This document shows, one piece after another, positions 1 to 10,536 of a stretch of 64,000 bases of DNA (within the stretch, counting starts at the first letter, position 1; every line of letters starts with the position of its first letter). The stretch spans positions 682,001-746,000 of the forward strand of contig JALUTQ010000027.1 of the NCBI GenBank assembly GCA_032718865.1, read 5' to 3'. The position numbers and the translations under genes were made by a program. The DNA comes from Tilletia caries. Taxonomy: Eukaryota; Basidiomycota; Exobasidiomycetes; Tilletiales; Tilletiaceae. The notes beneath the pieces are model-generated. The model searched no databases. It was not told the origin of the DNA and saw nothing but the letters and a program-made list of their open reading frames with translations.

Positions 1-300
1 CAATGTGAAATTATTCCTGTTTCCCAATTTTGTACTGTGTATGTGAGCGAGTAAGCAGCGGGTGAACCGTGGGTGAGCCGTGGCCCGTGAGTGAACAGTG
101 ACCCGCTGTTGCAGCACCCACGGCTGACCGTCGAGATATCGTACACGCGGGCGAGCCGCGCCTGAAGCGTGGGTCACCGCTCACCCGCTACTCCCAGACG
201 GTCCGAGTCTCACTCAAACCTGTCGTGGGTCAGCCGTGGGTCACTAGCGGGTCCCCCGTGGGTCAACTTTTCATGAGTGCCCCGTACCCGAGGAATTCAA
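1..300. repeat. GC-rich degenerate repeat, cut by window edge
   Basis: Short units such as CGTGGGT, GTGGGTCA and their complements ACCCACG and TCACCCGC recur in both orientations between about 55 and 270. No open frame or known family is visible. The left boundary lies outside the window. It may be the end of another transposon-like repeat, but no terminal inverted repeat can be paired. Confidence 0.35.
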
Positions 301-966
301 GTTACTTAGTTTTGTCCTTTATATCAATATAACGTATACACTATACGCCCTCCGGCCTTTGCCCACCATTGCTTGATGCTTCTGTTCGACAAGATGAATC
401 ATGAACACCTCTTGTGCTGGCAGGCAGGCGGCAGCTGACAGCTCGTGGACATACCACGTGGCTCCACTATCTTATATTCTTATCTCCTTTCCTTATCTTC
501 CTTTCCCTTTCCCTCTCACGCATACAGCATAGCAACACCCTACCTCCACTTTTCCCACGTCACACTTTTCCCTCGCTCTCATCGTTACCCTTCTCGAGCT
601 CATCATTGTACTTAGTTCTCTCCCTTGTCATATACTCACTCTTCATTCTCTGCAACTTGCGCATTACTGCTCTACTGGCTCCCTCTACTGGCTTCCTTAC
701 AGGCTCGCTAGTATACCTCTAGCAGGCTGCAGGCCTAAGTAAAAGTGTAGAAACTACATCAAAAAAGCTATTAAAAGTTTCCATTTCAGTTTTGACTTTT
801 GGCCCAGCTGTTGACTGTTGTCGGAAAAAAAGCTTTAAAACTTAAAAGCAAGGAATATAGCTTGGCTGGTTTGAGCAGTTCCGCAGTTGGACAGAGAAAC
901 AAATCCATGAAACCCGCTCAAACCTCAAACCTGTGACCCATCCTGCATCCACCTCAGTCTACCGGG

Positions 967-1317
967 CAGGGCTCGGCTCCGACTATAGTCGCACGTTTTT
1001 TGGCACAGTCATAACTCATAGCCGTGGTCGTAGGCGTTTTTTGAAAATCCGAAATAGTCATAGTCGCAAACCTGACTATAGTGCCATAGTCGACTATAGA
1101 CTATAGTCGCAGGCTTTTGCACGGCCAAATTTTGCACTTTAGTGTGACTATTCACTATATCTAAAATTGTAACGCCTGTGCGCCACTATAGTCGGACTTT
1201 GGGACAATAATTTTCGCATAATAGTTGCATATCAAATTTCAGACCATAAATAGTTATAGTGTAGGTCGCCTTCCATTGGCTAAAATTGGTAAAATCTCAT
1301 AGTCGTGCCGAGCCCTG
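967..1317. mobile_element. hAT-like MITE, 351 bp
   Basis: The element begins CAGGGCTCGGC and ends with the exact complement GCCGAGCCCTG, an 11-bp terminal inverted repeat starting CAGGG as in many hAT elements. The flanking 8-mers are CTACCGGG (959-966) and CTACCGCC (1318-1325), identical in 6 of 8 positions, which fits the 8-bp target duplication of hAT transposons. The interior is AT-rich with repeated ACTATAGTC and has no coding capacity, so it would depend on a transposase supplied elsewhere. Family assignment is inferred from ends and target-site length only. Confidence 0.7.
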
Positions 1318-1546
1318 CTACCGCCGAAACGCCCTGACGAAGCCATTTCTTGGCTCCTACTCCTTCAAAGTTCAAAAGAGCAGCGATGAGTTCCGAAATA
1401 CTTGCACTATTTTACTGGAGCGTCCTTCAATGTTCATTATTCGCTATTGAGTAGTCGAGGTCGTATTTATTATGTGCTGGTGAGGTATGTTGTATGGAAG
1501 GTGAGAGTTTACGTAATAAAAAAAAAGTTACGGCTGTGGCCGTAAC

Positions 1547-2209
1547 CAGTGCTCACCATGACTCATATATGATCATAAATGGACCCAAACTCATATACGA
1601 TTTATCACATGAGTGCCTGCCCAAATCGAAAACTCATATATGAATAACATGAGATGATCATATATGATCATTTAGTCTCATATATGACCTAAATTTTCAA
1701 AAAAAATTCCAACCACGTTTTTGACGAATCATATAAGATCATAAATGATCATATCACCATTTATTTATGACCCATGCCACGGGAAAATAAAGTTTGACGC
1801 GTTGAGCGACCGGCGACGCGATCAAGATTAGATAAGATAAGATAAAGGGCCACGTGTTTCAGTCACGTGATTCCAGATGGTCATATTATATATGATCATA
1901 TATTCCTATATGATCTTAAATACATGAGTTTATATGATCGCCGAGAGTATGGTCATATTCAAATATGAGCATATATTATCATATATTATCCTAAATGATC
2001 TTAAAAATATGAGTTGAATTCCACCGCCGAAGTCGTGGTCATAAATGGTCATATTTGGTCATATTTGGCAATCTCAACTCATAACTCATATATTTATGAG
2101 TGCCAAATTTGGCCGCCAAAACCTGGTCATATATCCATGAGTAACATGATCATAAATGGTCATGTCATAAATATGAGTTCATATTTATGACATTTTGTGG
2201 TGAGCACTG
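1547..2209. mobile_element. hAT-like MITE, 663 bp, perfect 8-bp target duplication
   Basis: The ends CAGTGCTCACCA (1547-1558) and TGGTGAGCACTG (2198-2209) are exact inverted repeats. The flanking octamers GCCGTAAC at 1539-1546 and 2210-2217 are identical, a perfect 8-bp target-site duplication typical of hAT. The inside is filled with variants of CATATATGATCATA in both orientations and could fold on itself. No transposase is encoded. It lies 230 bp from the MITE at 967-1317 but has different termini, so it belongs to another subfamily. Confidence 0.82.
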
Positions 2210-2414
2210 GCCGTAACAAGTTGGCTGTGGCCGAATTTTCCGGACTCATGCCTATTAAAGTGGTAAGTAGAAGCAGTATTTTTATATATGTAAAAAAAAA
2301 AAACAAAGTACAAAAAAGCTCTCCTAGACTAAAATCAACATTAAAAGTAAAGCGCGTAGCGTACTCATAGTTAATCGCCTGACAGATTGAATGGACTAGC
2401 GGACAAAGCAAAGT

Positions 2415-4228
2415 CTACTTCTTGTCAAACATGCCTCGTTTGAAGATCGCTCCCGAGATCTTCGACCCGAAGCTTTTCTCCTCCGGCTCCTCGCCGTGGG
2501 TCGGAGAGCCAGGCAATCGGAAAGGCGGTCCACCGCCCTGGGCGTAAATGTTCCCACCTGGTCGCTGCGGTCCGGGGAAGCTCCCGTTGTCGCCCACATA
2601 ATGAGCACCACCCGCATGCGCACCATGTCCGCCCGGTGGGCCCTGCTGGATGTGAGAAGGCACCGGCCCAAAGCCGTGAGCCTGGTCGTCCTCGTGTTCC
2701 GCAAGCAGCCGCAACCGTTTTCCGACGTTGGGCCGACCAGGTATTGAGGGCGTACCATCGTGCCCGAACTCAAGACGGTGAATGCAGGTCGGGCGCGGCC
2801 CATGTTCGTGTGCGAGGGCGTGGAAGATGATGAAGTGGTGTCCTTCCACGCCTTCGACGATGGAGGCACCTCCCGGGCCTGTGATCCCCCGGGCGCGGTC
2901 GGTGAAGAGGAGAGGGCTCCTAGACGGCTCATAAGGTCCGAAGAGACCGTTCCGCGAGATTGCGTAGGACGTGGCATAACCTGAAAAGGAAAATAGTATT
3001 CAGCCCAGCAATGACGGTTGGAGTTTTGCGTGCCTGTTTGGTCCACTCACCTTCAGTGGTATATGTGCCCGAGGAGTAAAAGAGGCAGTAGGAGTTTGAA
3101 GGACGGTGGTAGGTCAAGTACGGCGCCTCGATCAGTTTACCCTGCCATGGCTGCGTAGGTCCCATCAGCCCGACGCGTTCGGCAGCGAACGAGAGGCCGT
3201 CCTCCGAGAGCTCCTGAATCCAGACCTGACATTTCTCCGTGTACATGTGGTCCTGATCATTCTTGTAGACGAGATAGCGCTTGCCGCTGACGGGATCGTC
3301 GAATGGTTGAGGATCGATGCAGCCGCCGGTCTCTCCCTGATGAAGGCAATTCGCGTGTTAGGTCAGTGCTGTTGAAAGGGAAGTTACAGCAGAGCTGGAA
3401 AGGTACTCACGCGGCTCACGATGGGTCCGTTAGATACGAAGTGGTACTGTCAGAGGCATCAAGACGCGTTGATCAGAGAGAAGATCAGTAAGCAGCAGCC
3501 CAGTGGAAAGAGAAATCCCACAGGTGTCGCGGGGATTGAAGAGGAGCACGTACAGGGCCAAGAGGACCTCCCGACGTGTACGCGACAGCGATAGCCTGCT
3601 TGTCGGTTTTTCGGTCTTGCACAGTGACGTACATCAGCCAACCGCCGCGGTTCTGCAAAGGAAGGGACGTGTGTCAGATGCCTTTCCTCGTTTCCATTCC
3701 CGCTTCCTCCCTTTTCCGCTGAGAACAGAATCAGAGACTAACCTGGGGAGCCTGAATGACTTCTGGCGCCCAAACGAAACCTGGGCGGCCGCTGGTCCAC
3801 GGAGGCAGGGGCTCGGGGAGAACGTCCTGGTCGTGATGGGTCCAGGAGCAGAAATCGTAGGTGTAGCTGCATTGCACGTTCTTCCCGTTTCCTTTTGATC
3901 GGCGCGGGGTTGTGGTAGCATGACAGACATACCAATGAAGTAAAGAATCTGGATCAGCAAACCGGGGGAGACAAATTCACACAATCTGCGATCGAAGCTC
4001 ACCGTTGGTAGAGAAGGCGTACCAGGCCTTGGAGACGGGATCGTATCGCACGCCAGGATCAGGGAAGTCGTGGCCGATCTGATTGGTGTGGCCCGGTGTG
4101 GGTGATTCAGATTTTAGACCGCGCCAGATGAATCAGAACAGGCTCAATTCGTAAAGCTGAAAAGAGAGGCGCTCGCGAGAAGGACTTACGACGGGATTGA
4201 TCCAGCCAAGATGAGCGTGTGCAGGCAT
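2415..4228 (-). CDS. GH43 family glycosidase (arabinanase/xylosidase-like)
   Basis: The seven exons are 4228-4190, 4078-4003, 3948-3743, 3652-3554, 3446-3411, 3336-3051 and 2980-2415. They join in frame to 435 residues. The three catalytic carboxylates of the GH43 five-bladed beta-propeller are recognisable: the base Asp20 in DFPDPGV, the pKa-modulating Asp160 in GGCIDPQPF, and the general acid Glu222 in KLIEAPYL. WAPEV near residue 100 is also typical. The family removes or cleaves arabinose- or xylose-containing side chains of plant cell-wall polysaccharides. The start MPAHAHLGWINPV has no signal peptide, which is unusual for a cell-wall hydrolase; the enzyme may be intracellular, or an upstream exon may be missing. 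The C-terminal 90 residues are Gly/Pro/His-rich. Substrate cannot be fixed from sequence. Confidence 0.85.
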
Positions 4229-4623
4229 TGTATAGTTGGCTTCTGTGGGTGTTGATTCTGGCTGTAGAGAAGCAGGGAAACGGGGGAGGGGGATGGAAGT
4301 GGAAGTGGAGTTGAAGTGCAGATGGACAAGATTTTATACTGCAGCAACGGTCAGTGGACAAACATGCTCCACTCAAAGAAGGGGTGCTCGCCTTCCGCGT
4401 CCGTCATTCATTCGAAGTGCGTTCCACCAGCGACGAGGCTGCAAGCGAAGTTGGTGAGTTGAGGCGCTGAAGCTTATTTGGTTTTGAGCACTCTGCTAAA
4501 ATGCCTCAGCGCCTTCATGCTTCATGGTCCGGCAGCTTTTAGGGCCAGGCAGCATGTGCATTACGAGCTCATACGCAGCTACACCGCCAACCTTTTTAAA
4601 TGGTCTAGGGAGGGTGGCGAGCC

Positions 4624-5164
4624 TGAGAGGGTCTGAAGACTGTCAGTGAGCGGTGTCTGAAGTCTTCTAGTCCCCTTTTTCAAAAGAGTCTCTATAGTAT
4701 TTTGCCAAAATCATCTTCAGACCCTCCCTGAGAGGGTCATGAGAGTGTCCTGCACATGGGAAGGTCCTCAAACCTTCCAAGGCGGAGGATCGTGGGACTC
4801 TCCTAAGCAAATGAGGATCCTAATATGGTCCAGATGAAGACCCACAGGGACCACTCAACTCTAAGAAGCCCCAGAACGGCGCGATTCACCTGCTGCCGCG
4901 TCGTGGAGATGTTGAGTGTGTTGTGGGTGCAGTATATATTGTCGCAGTGGGAGTTACAGCATTGTGAGAAAGTCACGATAGCGCAGTGGTTAGAGGGTCT
5001 GATGCGAGATTGGACGGTTTCGTGTTCGATGCCCGATCCAGTCAAGAAATATTTTTTAAACAATTTTTGTCACGTATGACCACCTCCCAGGATATTTCGG
5101 GTCAGAGGGTCTCAGTCGCGGGCAGGAGTGGCTACATGGAGGGTCCATCTGTGAGACCCTCTCA
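4624..5164. repeat. Repeat unit bounded by 11-bp inverted repeat, carrying a tRNA-like module
   Basis: TGAGAGGGTCT at 4624-4634 is mirrored by AGACCCTCTCA at 5154-5164, and several more copies of GAGGGTC/GACCCTC lie between. I find no convincing target-site duplication, so the boundaries are provisional. The stretch lies between the GH43 gene and the ABC relic and has no credible coding sequence. The rest of the gap (4229-4623) holds only the GH43 promoter region and nothing I recognise. Confidence 0.4.
4973..5040 (+). repeat. tRNA-derived (SINE-like) sequence
   Basis: TAGCGCAGTGG at 4979-4989 is a good RNA polymerase III A box (TRGCNNAGYGG), followed by TTAGA. GTGTTCGATGCC at 5022-5033 resembles a B box. 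The spacing is tRNA-like, but the arms do not pair well enough for a functional tRNA. An A/T-rich tract with T runs follows (about 5045-5070). This pattern fits a degenerate tRNA-derived SINE head rather than a tRNA gene. Confidence 0.5.
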
Positions 5165-5362
5165 CGACATTTATGTGAAGGGTCCCCAGGCCCTTACGAT
5201 AGGTCGGCGGTGTAGGCTGGGCCGAAGGAGGGTCGAATCTCAAGGGAAAGAGGGGAGCAGACGAAGGCGGTGCAAAGTGGATAGCGTGATGGGAGCGGAC
5301 GCTTCACACAGCCCACTACTGCGACGTCATTTATTTGGACCACACTACTGACTTTTTCGGTC

Positions 5363-7521
5363 ATGGCAGGAGCAAGAAGCGCACTGATCCAGCTGACGTC
5401 TCTTCCTCTTCTCTCTGCCTCCCGTCCGCTCACCTGGTCTTTCTCCTCGCCCTCCACACTCTGCTGAGCCATCGTCGCGCCGTCTTCCACCCCCGCCCCA
5501 CAGACAGTCAAGCAGCATCTCATGATCTCATCAACATCATCAGCACGGCAGGCTCGGCGCGCTATCGAGAGTCGAGACCATGTCCAGCATGCGCCCTTGC
5601 TCAGACACCAAGGCGCCATACGGTCCCTAACCTTGACCAACAGAGGTCCGGCGCAGTCTGCTTCCTGATTCCTCAGCATCAGTATCGCCTGTGAGAGCCC
5701 CAACAGCCTCAGCTGCCTTTGTCGACTACTCGGCGCGCTATGGAGCCATTTCGGGACACAGACGCGATCACGCCCTTCGAGTTTATCCTCGCTACCCACG
5801 ACGTTCAGACAGGCAGCATAGCCCGGCGGGCCTTCATGCCGGATCCGCTCGCCTCGCCTTCTACCTCTGCTGGGGTTCAGCCCTCTCAGCATTTGCTCAA
5901 ACAGCACGCAGACCAGAAGACTATCGATTGGGTCGTTCGACTTCGCGATCGCATACATGCCCTCGGTCCTTATCTCAACGTCACACCAGAATTACTTCAG
6001 CGCCCCCCTCATCGCCCTCTCCAACGGACAACTGACGAGATCCAAGATGCTTTCGGCCCTGCTTCCCGCTCGCGATCCTTCCCCTACACTCACCTCGGAC
6101 GGCCAGGGAAGCAACAAAAGCGCTCTCGAACTCCTCATCCTCGACCTGCCCTTCTCAGGTCTCGACCTACCCTCCCGGACCCGTCTGTCGCAACTGTTGA
6201 TCACCTTACACGCCCAACAAGCTCCCCGTATTCTACTCGCACTGAGGGAAGGAGATCCTCTACCCGCCGAGCTCATCTCACACGTGCTCTGGATCAAACA
6301 GCTTCCCTCGTCCAATGGCGGAGAAAAGGATGATGACGCTGTCGAGGTACTCGCGCTCACGAGGGAGGAGTATGAGGAAGAACAGCGGAATATCGCGTCC
6401 AAGCATCCCTCTCCGCCTCTGCCGCATCAGAGCTACCTCCACCATATTCTCCGAGCGGACCTACCTCCTTTTCGCTTGCCGACATGTCCACGCTGCCCCC
6501 GTCTCCACCGGGATCACCAGAGCAAGTACTCGCCAATGCTCAAGCAAACGTCGTGACTGGAACAGAAAAGAGTCAAGAAGCCTACGTCGAGATGCGAAAT
6601 GTCAGCATTCAATACCAATCAATGCTTCCATGCACTCAAGGTGCGTTCTTGCCTTGAATACTGCACCCACTTCTCCTTGATAGCTCCTGAAGAGAAGTTA
6701 CGTTCTGACATTTATGTTTCTGAACAGAACATCGACCTCGCCCTCCGCCCAGGTTCCCGCCTGATCCTAGCAGGACCCAACGGATCAGGCAAGACGACCA
6801 TCCTCTCCCTCCTCCTGGGCAACCACCCGCTCTTCTTCTCCTTCCCATCAACCACCACCTCCTCATCCTCATCCAACTCGGACCCAGCGCTCTCCCTCTT
6901 CGGCAACGCCCGTTCAGTCCCATCGAACGCCTCCCAGCTCCTCGCTCGCAAGATCGGCCACACATCCCCGGAACTGTTCCGTGCCTTTCCCTGGCAGACC
7001 GACCTTAACCGAGGCGGTCTCTCGTTAGCGCAAGCCATCGGATCCGGCTTCGAATGCGTCTTCGTCAGGAGGCTACTGGAGATAGGCGGGCCCAGGGAAA
7101 CCCGAGTTCGCGAATTGGTCAGAGGCTTTGCGGATCTTTTCCGCGGGTACGGCTTGAGCGACAACAATGGAAGGGATGCCTCCGATGAAGATGCCTTGAC
7201 GAACCTCCTTCACAAGACTCCCTTCGCAATCCTCTCGCCAGGCTCTCAGTCCCTCGCCCTCCTTCTCCGTGCGACAGTCCACAACCCTTCGCTTCTCATC
7301 CTCGACGAACCCTTTGCAGGTATGGACGCGGCCCAGATCGAGCGAGCACGAGTCTTTGTCGATCGGGTCGCATGGGCTGCGCAGGAGAGGGAGAGGGAAG
7401 AAAAGGCCATGGCTCTCATATCCCGTTATCATATCCCATTATGAGCAGGAATGGCCGGCGGGCTTTGGGGAGTTGGTTAATGGTTATGTTGGACGAGGGG
7501 TATGTGGTAGAGCGGATCTAG
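5363..7521 (+). pseudogene. Frameshifted two-domain ABC ATPase (yeast YDR061W-like)
   Basis: Pieces of a soluble tandem ABC ATPase lie in order but in changing frames. Domain 1 starts at the ATG at 5363 and has an early in-frame TGA near 5465. It keeps a LSNGQ signature and a Walker B/D-loop-like stretch ending PFSGLD near 6150. A credible spliced segment follows (donor after 6650, acceptor before 6729). Domain 2 has Walker A GPNGSGKTT near 6780, a signature-like LSPGSQ near 7240 and Walker B LLILDEPFAGMD near 7310. The H-loop piece ISHYEQEWPAGFG and the tail DEGYVVERI up to the TAG at 7519 are out of frame with each other. Four breaks are each +1: an extra T near 5752, an extra C in the C6 run near 6003, a 13-bp tandem duplication near 7425 and a 7-bp duplication near 7480. 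The family is named from recall, not a search. Confidence 0.72.
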
Positions 7522-8489
7522 CTCTCTCTTTCCCAGGATCACCTCCTAATCTTATTGTGCACGTCACCTCAGGAGAGCACACACGTCTCAGCCAGACGAG
7601 CGGACGAGTCTATCCGCGAGACGGATCACGGAGGACACTACACGTCAAAGAGAGATGTCGGGGTATGCGCCGTGTCCATTATTGAAGCATTGAAACAGGA
7701 ACGGAGCATGTGAAGAGGCCTTGAAGGTGGAGGGGAGAGAAAAAGAGAAAGATGGTCGTCGACTGGGGACCGAAGATACTACTCGCACATTCAGAAGAGA
7801 GAGGAAGAGAGGAGAGCAGAAAAGGGGAGGAACTCTATCATTGCTGCGAACTATGTGTGTTGGAGCGAGAAAGGAGGAAGTTGATGAAAAGCTTGAGTCG
7901 GACATTGAGGAAGCCCTCCCGGGAAGAGAACCGAGTTTTGAGGCGGGTGTCGAGTCGAAGCCGCTGATGAGTTCCCCTGGCCGTCTTGGGGAAGAGGAGA
8001 GGATCCTCGTTTCGTTCGTGCATTCCATCGGAGATAATGTGTAGTCGTGCGTGATGGGTGATCGTGTGCGCTTGCGGCGGTACGGCTTCACGGGAGAGGG
8101 GCGAAGGTTGGTCGTAAAAGGAGAGCAGAGGGAAAGGAGGGATTGGAAGACTGTATGTGTATGCGTCTGCAGGAGGGTCAGAGGAGGAAGAGATGAGGGA
8201 TTGGGAGAGCGAAACCAAAATCGGACAAGAACATGGGAAGTCGAGATCCCCACGTCTGTGCCGGCAAACGAGTGCGTCGCGACGAACATGGCCGGAACGC
8301 AAGACCTCCTGCATCTCCGGGAATAGGGTGGTGGCGAGTAGAGTGGCGACCATTCAGGATGTGGGTCACTTGACAGGCCGATGGAACACCGTTGTGACAT
8401 ACTGCAGCACCGACCAAAAGCCAACAACAGACAGAGATTCAGCAAAGAGTCAGCCAGCTATTCGGACGGTAGCGAGGGACTCGCCGTAA
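7522..8489. other. No recognisable gene
   Basis: Open frames exist on both strands (up to about 266 codons on the minus strand, 7645-8445) but they are low-complexity, overlap each other and contain no motif I recognise. I treat the stretch as non-coding or relic DNA between two pseudogenes. Confidence 0.4.
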
Positions 8490-9830
8490 ACGGGTGGGTG
8501 GGACAGCCGCGGCAGGAATGGGCGGAAGAGCAGGTTGCACGGCCACTTGTTGCTGCAGATTCGGAACAGCAAACGGATTTGCGTCAGCTGACCACCTTGA
8601 TCATCGCCTCCCTGTACAGGCGTTCGAGGGATCATGTCAGGGCCTCCAAGGTTCAGTTCAGCTGCCGAGACAGGTCCCATTGAGCCTTGTACATCCCCCA
8701 CCGCGCCGTTCGACATGTGCATCCCATTCGAGCCTGCATATGGATGCCCTCCTGGGCCATCGGACACGCCTTTGTGAACAGGAGCGCGCATCTCGAGAGG
8801 CAGAGCAGGCGCAGGGTTCTGCTGCGACGCCATCGAAGGCCCAGCGCCGGGGAGGCCCGATATCGGAGGCATCGAAGGCTGAATCATCGGAGTCCCCATC
8901 TCCGTGCCCGTAGTCGAGCTCCCAGGTCGATGTTGCTGGTCGAGGCGTCTGAGACACATCGATGGACAGACTGCTGCGAAGACATCGACATGTCTGCAAT
9001 TCCGATATTCATCATTTGTCCCTGCCCTGGACATTGGCCGGAGGGTCCCTGTTGCGAGGTCGGCCGTCAGCCGTGCTATCGATTGCAGATGTCGCGCCTG
9101 TGCCTGCGGCAGTTGAGCCTGTGATCGGCCCTGGTACCCGGAGGGTTGCACCTGACCCATCGGTTGTTGAATCTGACGAGCTGGCGGTACCTGATGTAAA
9201 ACACCCAGAGCTCTCGCCTCCTCGATCCTCACAATTGCTCCCAAGACCTGCGGACCACCCTGTGCCCCGTAATTTACGGCACAGCCGCGTTGACCGAAGG
9301 TAATCTGAGATCCGTGCATAAGATGGGGAGATGTGAGCGCAGGGACGAAAGGACAGGGAGGATTAAATGCTCATTGCATCGAGTGACTTCAGCGGTGACT
9401 GTAATAATGAAGTGAGCTGATCGTGATTCGTGCACAAGGGCAGGCTGCTCTCTTCTGAACATCCTCGGATCGTGCGAAAACTGTGTGAAAACTGGAGAGT
9501 GGGTCATTGGAGAGACGATAGGGAGAAGAGTCTTGATCATTTCGGCCGTTTACGCTTGTCGTCGCCAGGAGTGGCGCCCGGTCTTGTGGCGGCCGCAGCA
9601 CGCTCGTCGTTCGCTGGATGATTGGAAGTAGTACGATGCCGTTAAGGGACGCAGCTGTCGAGTCATCGGAAACCGGGTGGCCGCTTGAATCATTGCCGTG
9701 CGTAAGCTCAGGCCCGACGTTGGGAATCTCGACATAGTTGACCAAGTTACCGGTCGCCGTGGAGAGGTCTGGACTCTGGACTGAGCTTCCACCGATCGTC
9801 GACGAGCAATTTGAACCGGTGCGTGGTGGT
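8490..9830 (-). pseudogene. Relic of a Gln/Met/Pro-rich protein gene
   Basis: A minus-strand open frame (about 9312-8450) is rich in Gln, Met, Gly and Pro. Consistent-looking fragments alternate between frames: GIADMSMSSQQS, then DVSQTPRPATS, then MGTPMIQPSMPPISGLPG. This suggests a once-continuous low-complexity coding region, such as the tail of a transcription coactivator, interrupted by small indels. Upstream fragments continue to about 9830. No domain is recognisable, so function is unknown. Unannotated introns could explain some of the frame changes. Confidence 0.35.
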
Positions 9831-9938
9831 AAATATGTAGAAGGGTCTTGGCCTGTGCGGGATGGGATGGCCCTGGAATCGAATGGGGAAAAAAGCGGAA
9901 ATAATGACAAAAATTGAGGAAAAACAAGCAAAAAGATC

Positions 9939-10029
9939 TTCCCTGTCCGGGAATCGAACCCGGGTCTTGTCGGGTCACTCCGCATCAGAAGATGAGAGCG
10001 ACATATCTTAGCCACTAGACGAACAAGGA
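9939..10029 (-). tRNA. tRNA-Glu (CTC) with a 19-nt intron
   Basis: The complement folds as a tRNA. The acceptor stem TCCTTGT/ACAGGGA has 7 pairs including one T-G. The D-arm region contains TCTAGTGGCTAAG, the anticodon stem is TGTCG/CGACA, and the T arm is CCGGG-TTCGATT-CCCGG with the B box GGTTCGATTCC. The anticodon loop reads CT-CTC-A, then a 19-nt insert, then C, which puts an intron one base 3' of the anticodon, the canonical place. The mature length is 72 nt including the discriminator A. Anticodon CTC decodes the Glu codon GAG. Confidence 0.9.
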
Positions 10030-10536
10030 TGATTTGATATCAACGTCGCTCTGCTACAATATATATACCACAACCGTTTTCAATTGGCCAGGCCAACTGC
10101 TTCACTACTCCTCCTCCTGACAGAACTTCCTTGTTCCTTCCCACATCGACGAGCATCTCTCCATCCATTATCTTCGCCTCTGCCCCCGCATCACAGACCT
10201 TATAGAGCCTCTAACCCTGAGTAGACCCCAGCTCCCTCGGAACGCATCGCCGTCCGTCGGTTGTCGTTCGCGGCTGTCATTCGCCAGCAAACATCATCCT
10301 CACACCCTCATCCGATGCTCTGGCATCCTGAATCGGACCCCGAGAACCCGTGTTACTAACCAGCTTCTCTCTTGACCTCTCGTTGACGCCTTCATTTTCT
10401 TCTTCTCCTCCTTCCCTATCCTCAGGTCTACCCATCACTCAGCCTCGTTCTCGTCCTCGGTGAGTACGATCGACCCATACCCAAATGTACACTTGGACGA
10501 AGATTCTGGAGAACATGGCATCGAAGGCGATATGCC
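10030..10536. other. Intergenic, no gene seen
   Basis: This is a C/T-rich stretch between the tRNA-Glu gene and the 3' end of the UBP14 gene. It contains polypyrimidine runs and no open frame with recognisable content. It presumably holds the tRNA 5' flank and the UBP14 3' UTR. Confidence 0.4.

Noticed and set aside
1..300. Possible subtelomeric repeat
   Set aside because: There is no TTAGGG-type array; the units are GTGGGTCA variants in both orientations, and the housekeeping genes downstream do not suggest a chromosome end.
4973..5040. Functional tRNA gene
   Set aside because: The A box is good, but acceptor, anticodon and T stems do not pair and the B box deviates, so only a tRNA-derived relic is supported.
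5194..5958. Minus-strand open frame of about 254 codons
   Set aside because: It is antisense to domain 1 of the ABC relic, has no motif, and the homologous signal is clearly on the plus strand.
7645..8445. Minus-strand open frame of about 266 codons
   Set aside because: Ser/Pro-rich, overlaps equally long frames on the plus strand, and shows no domain, splice structure or conserved motif.
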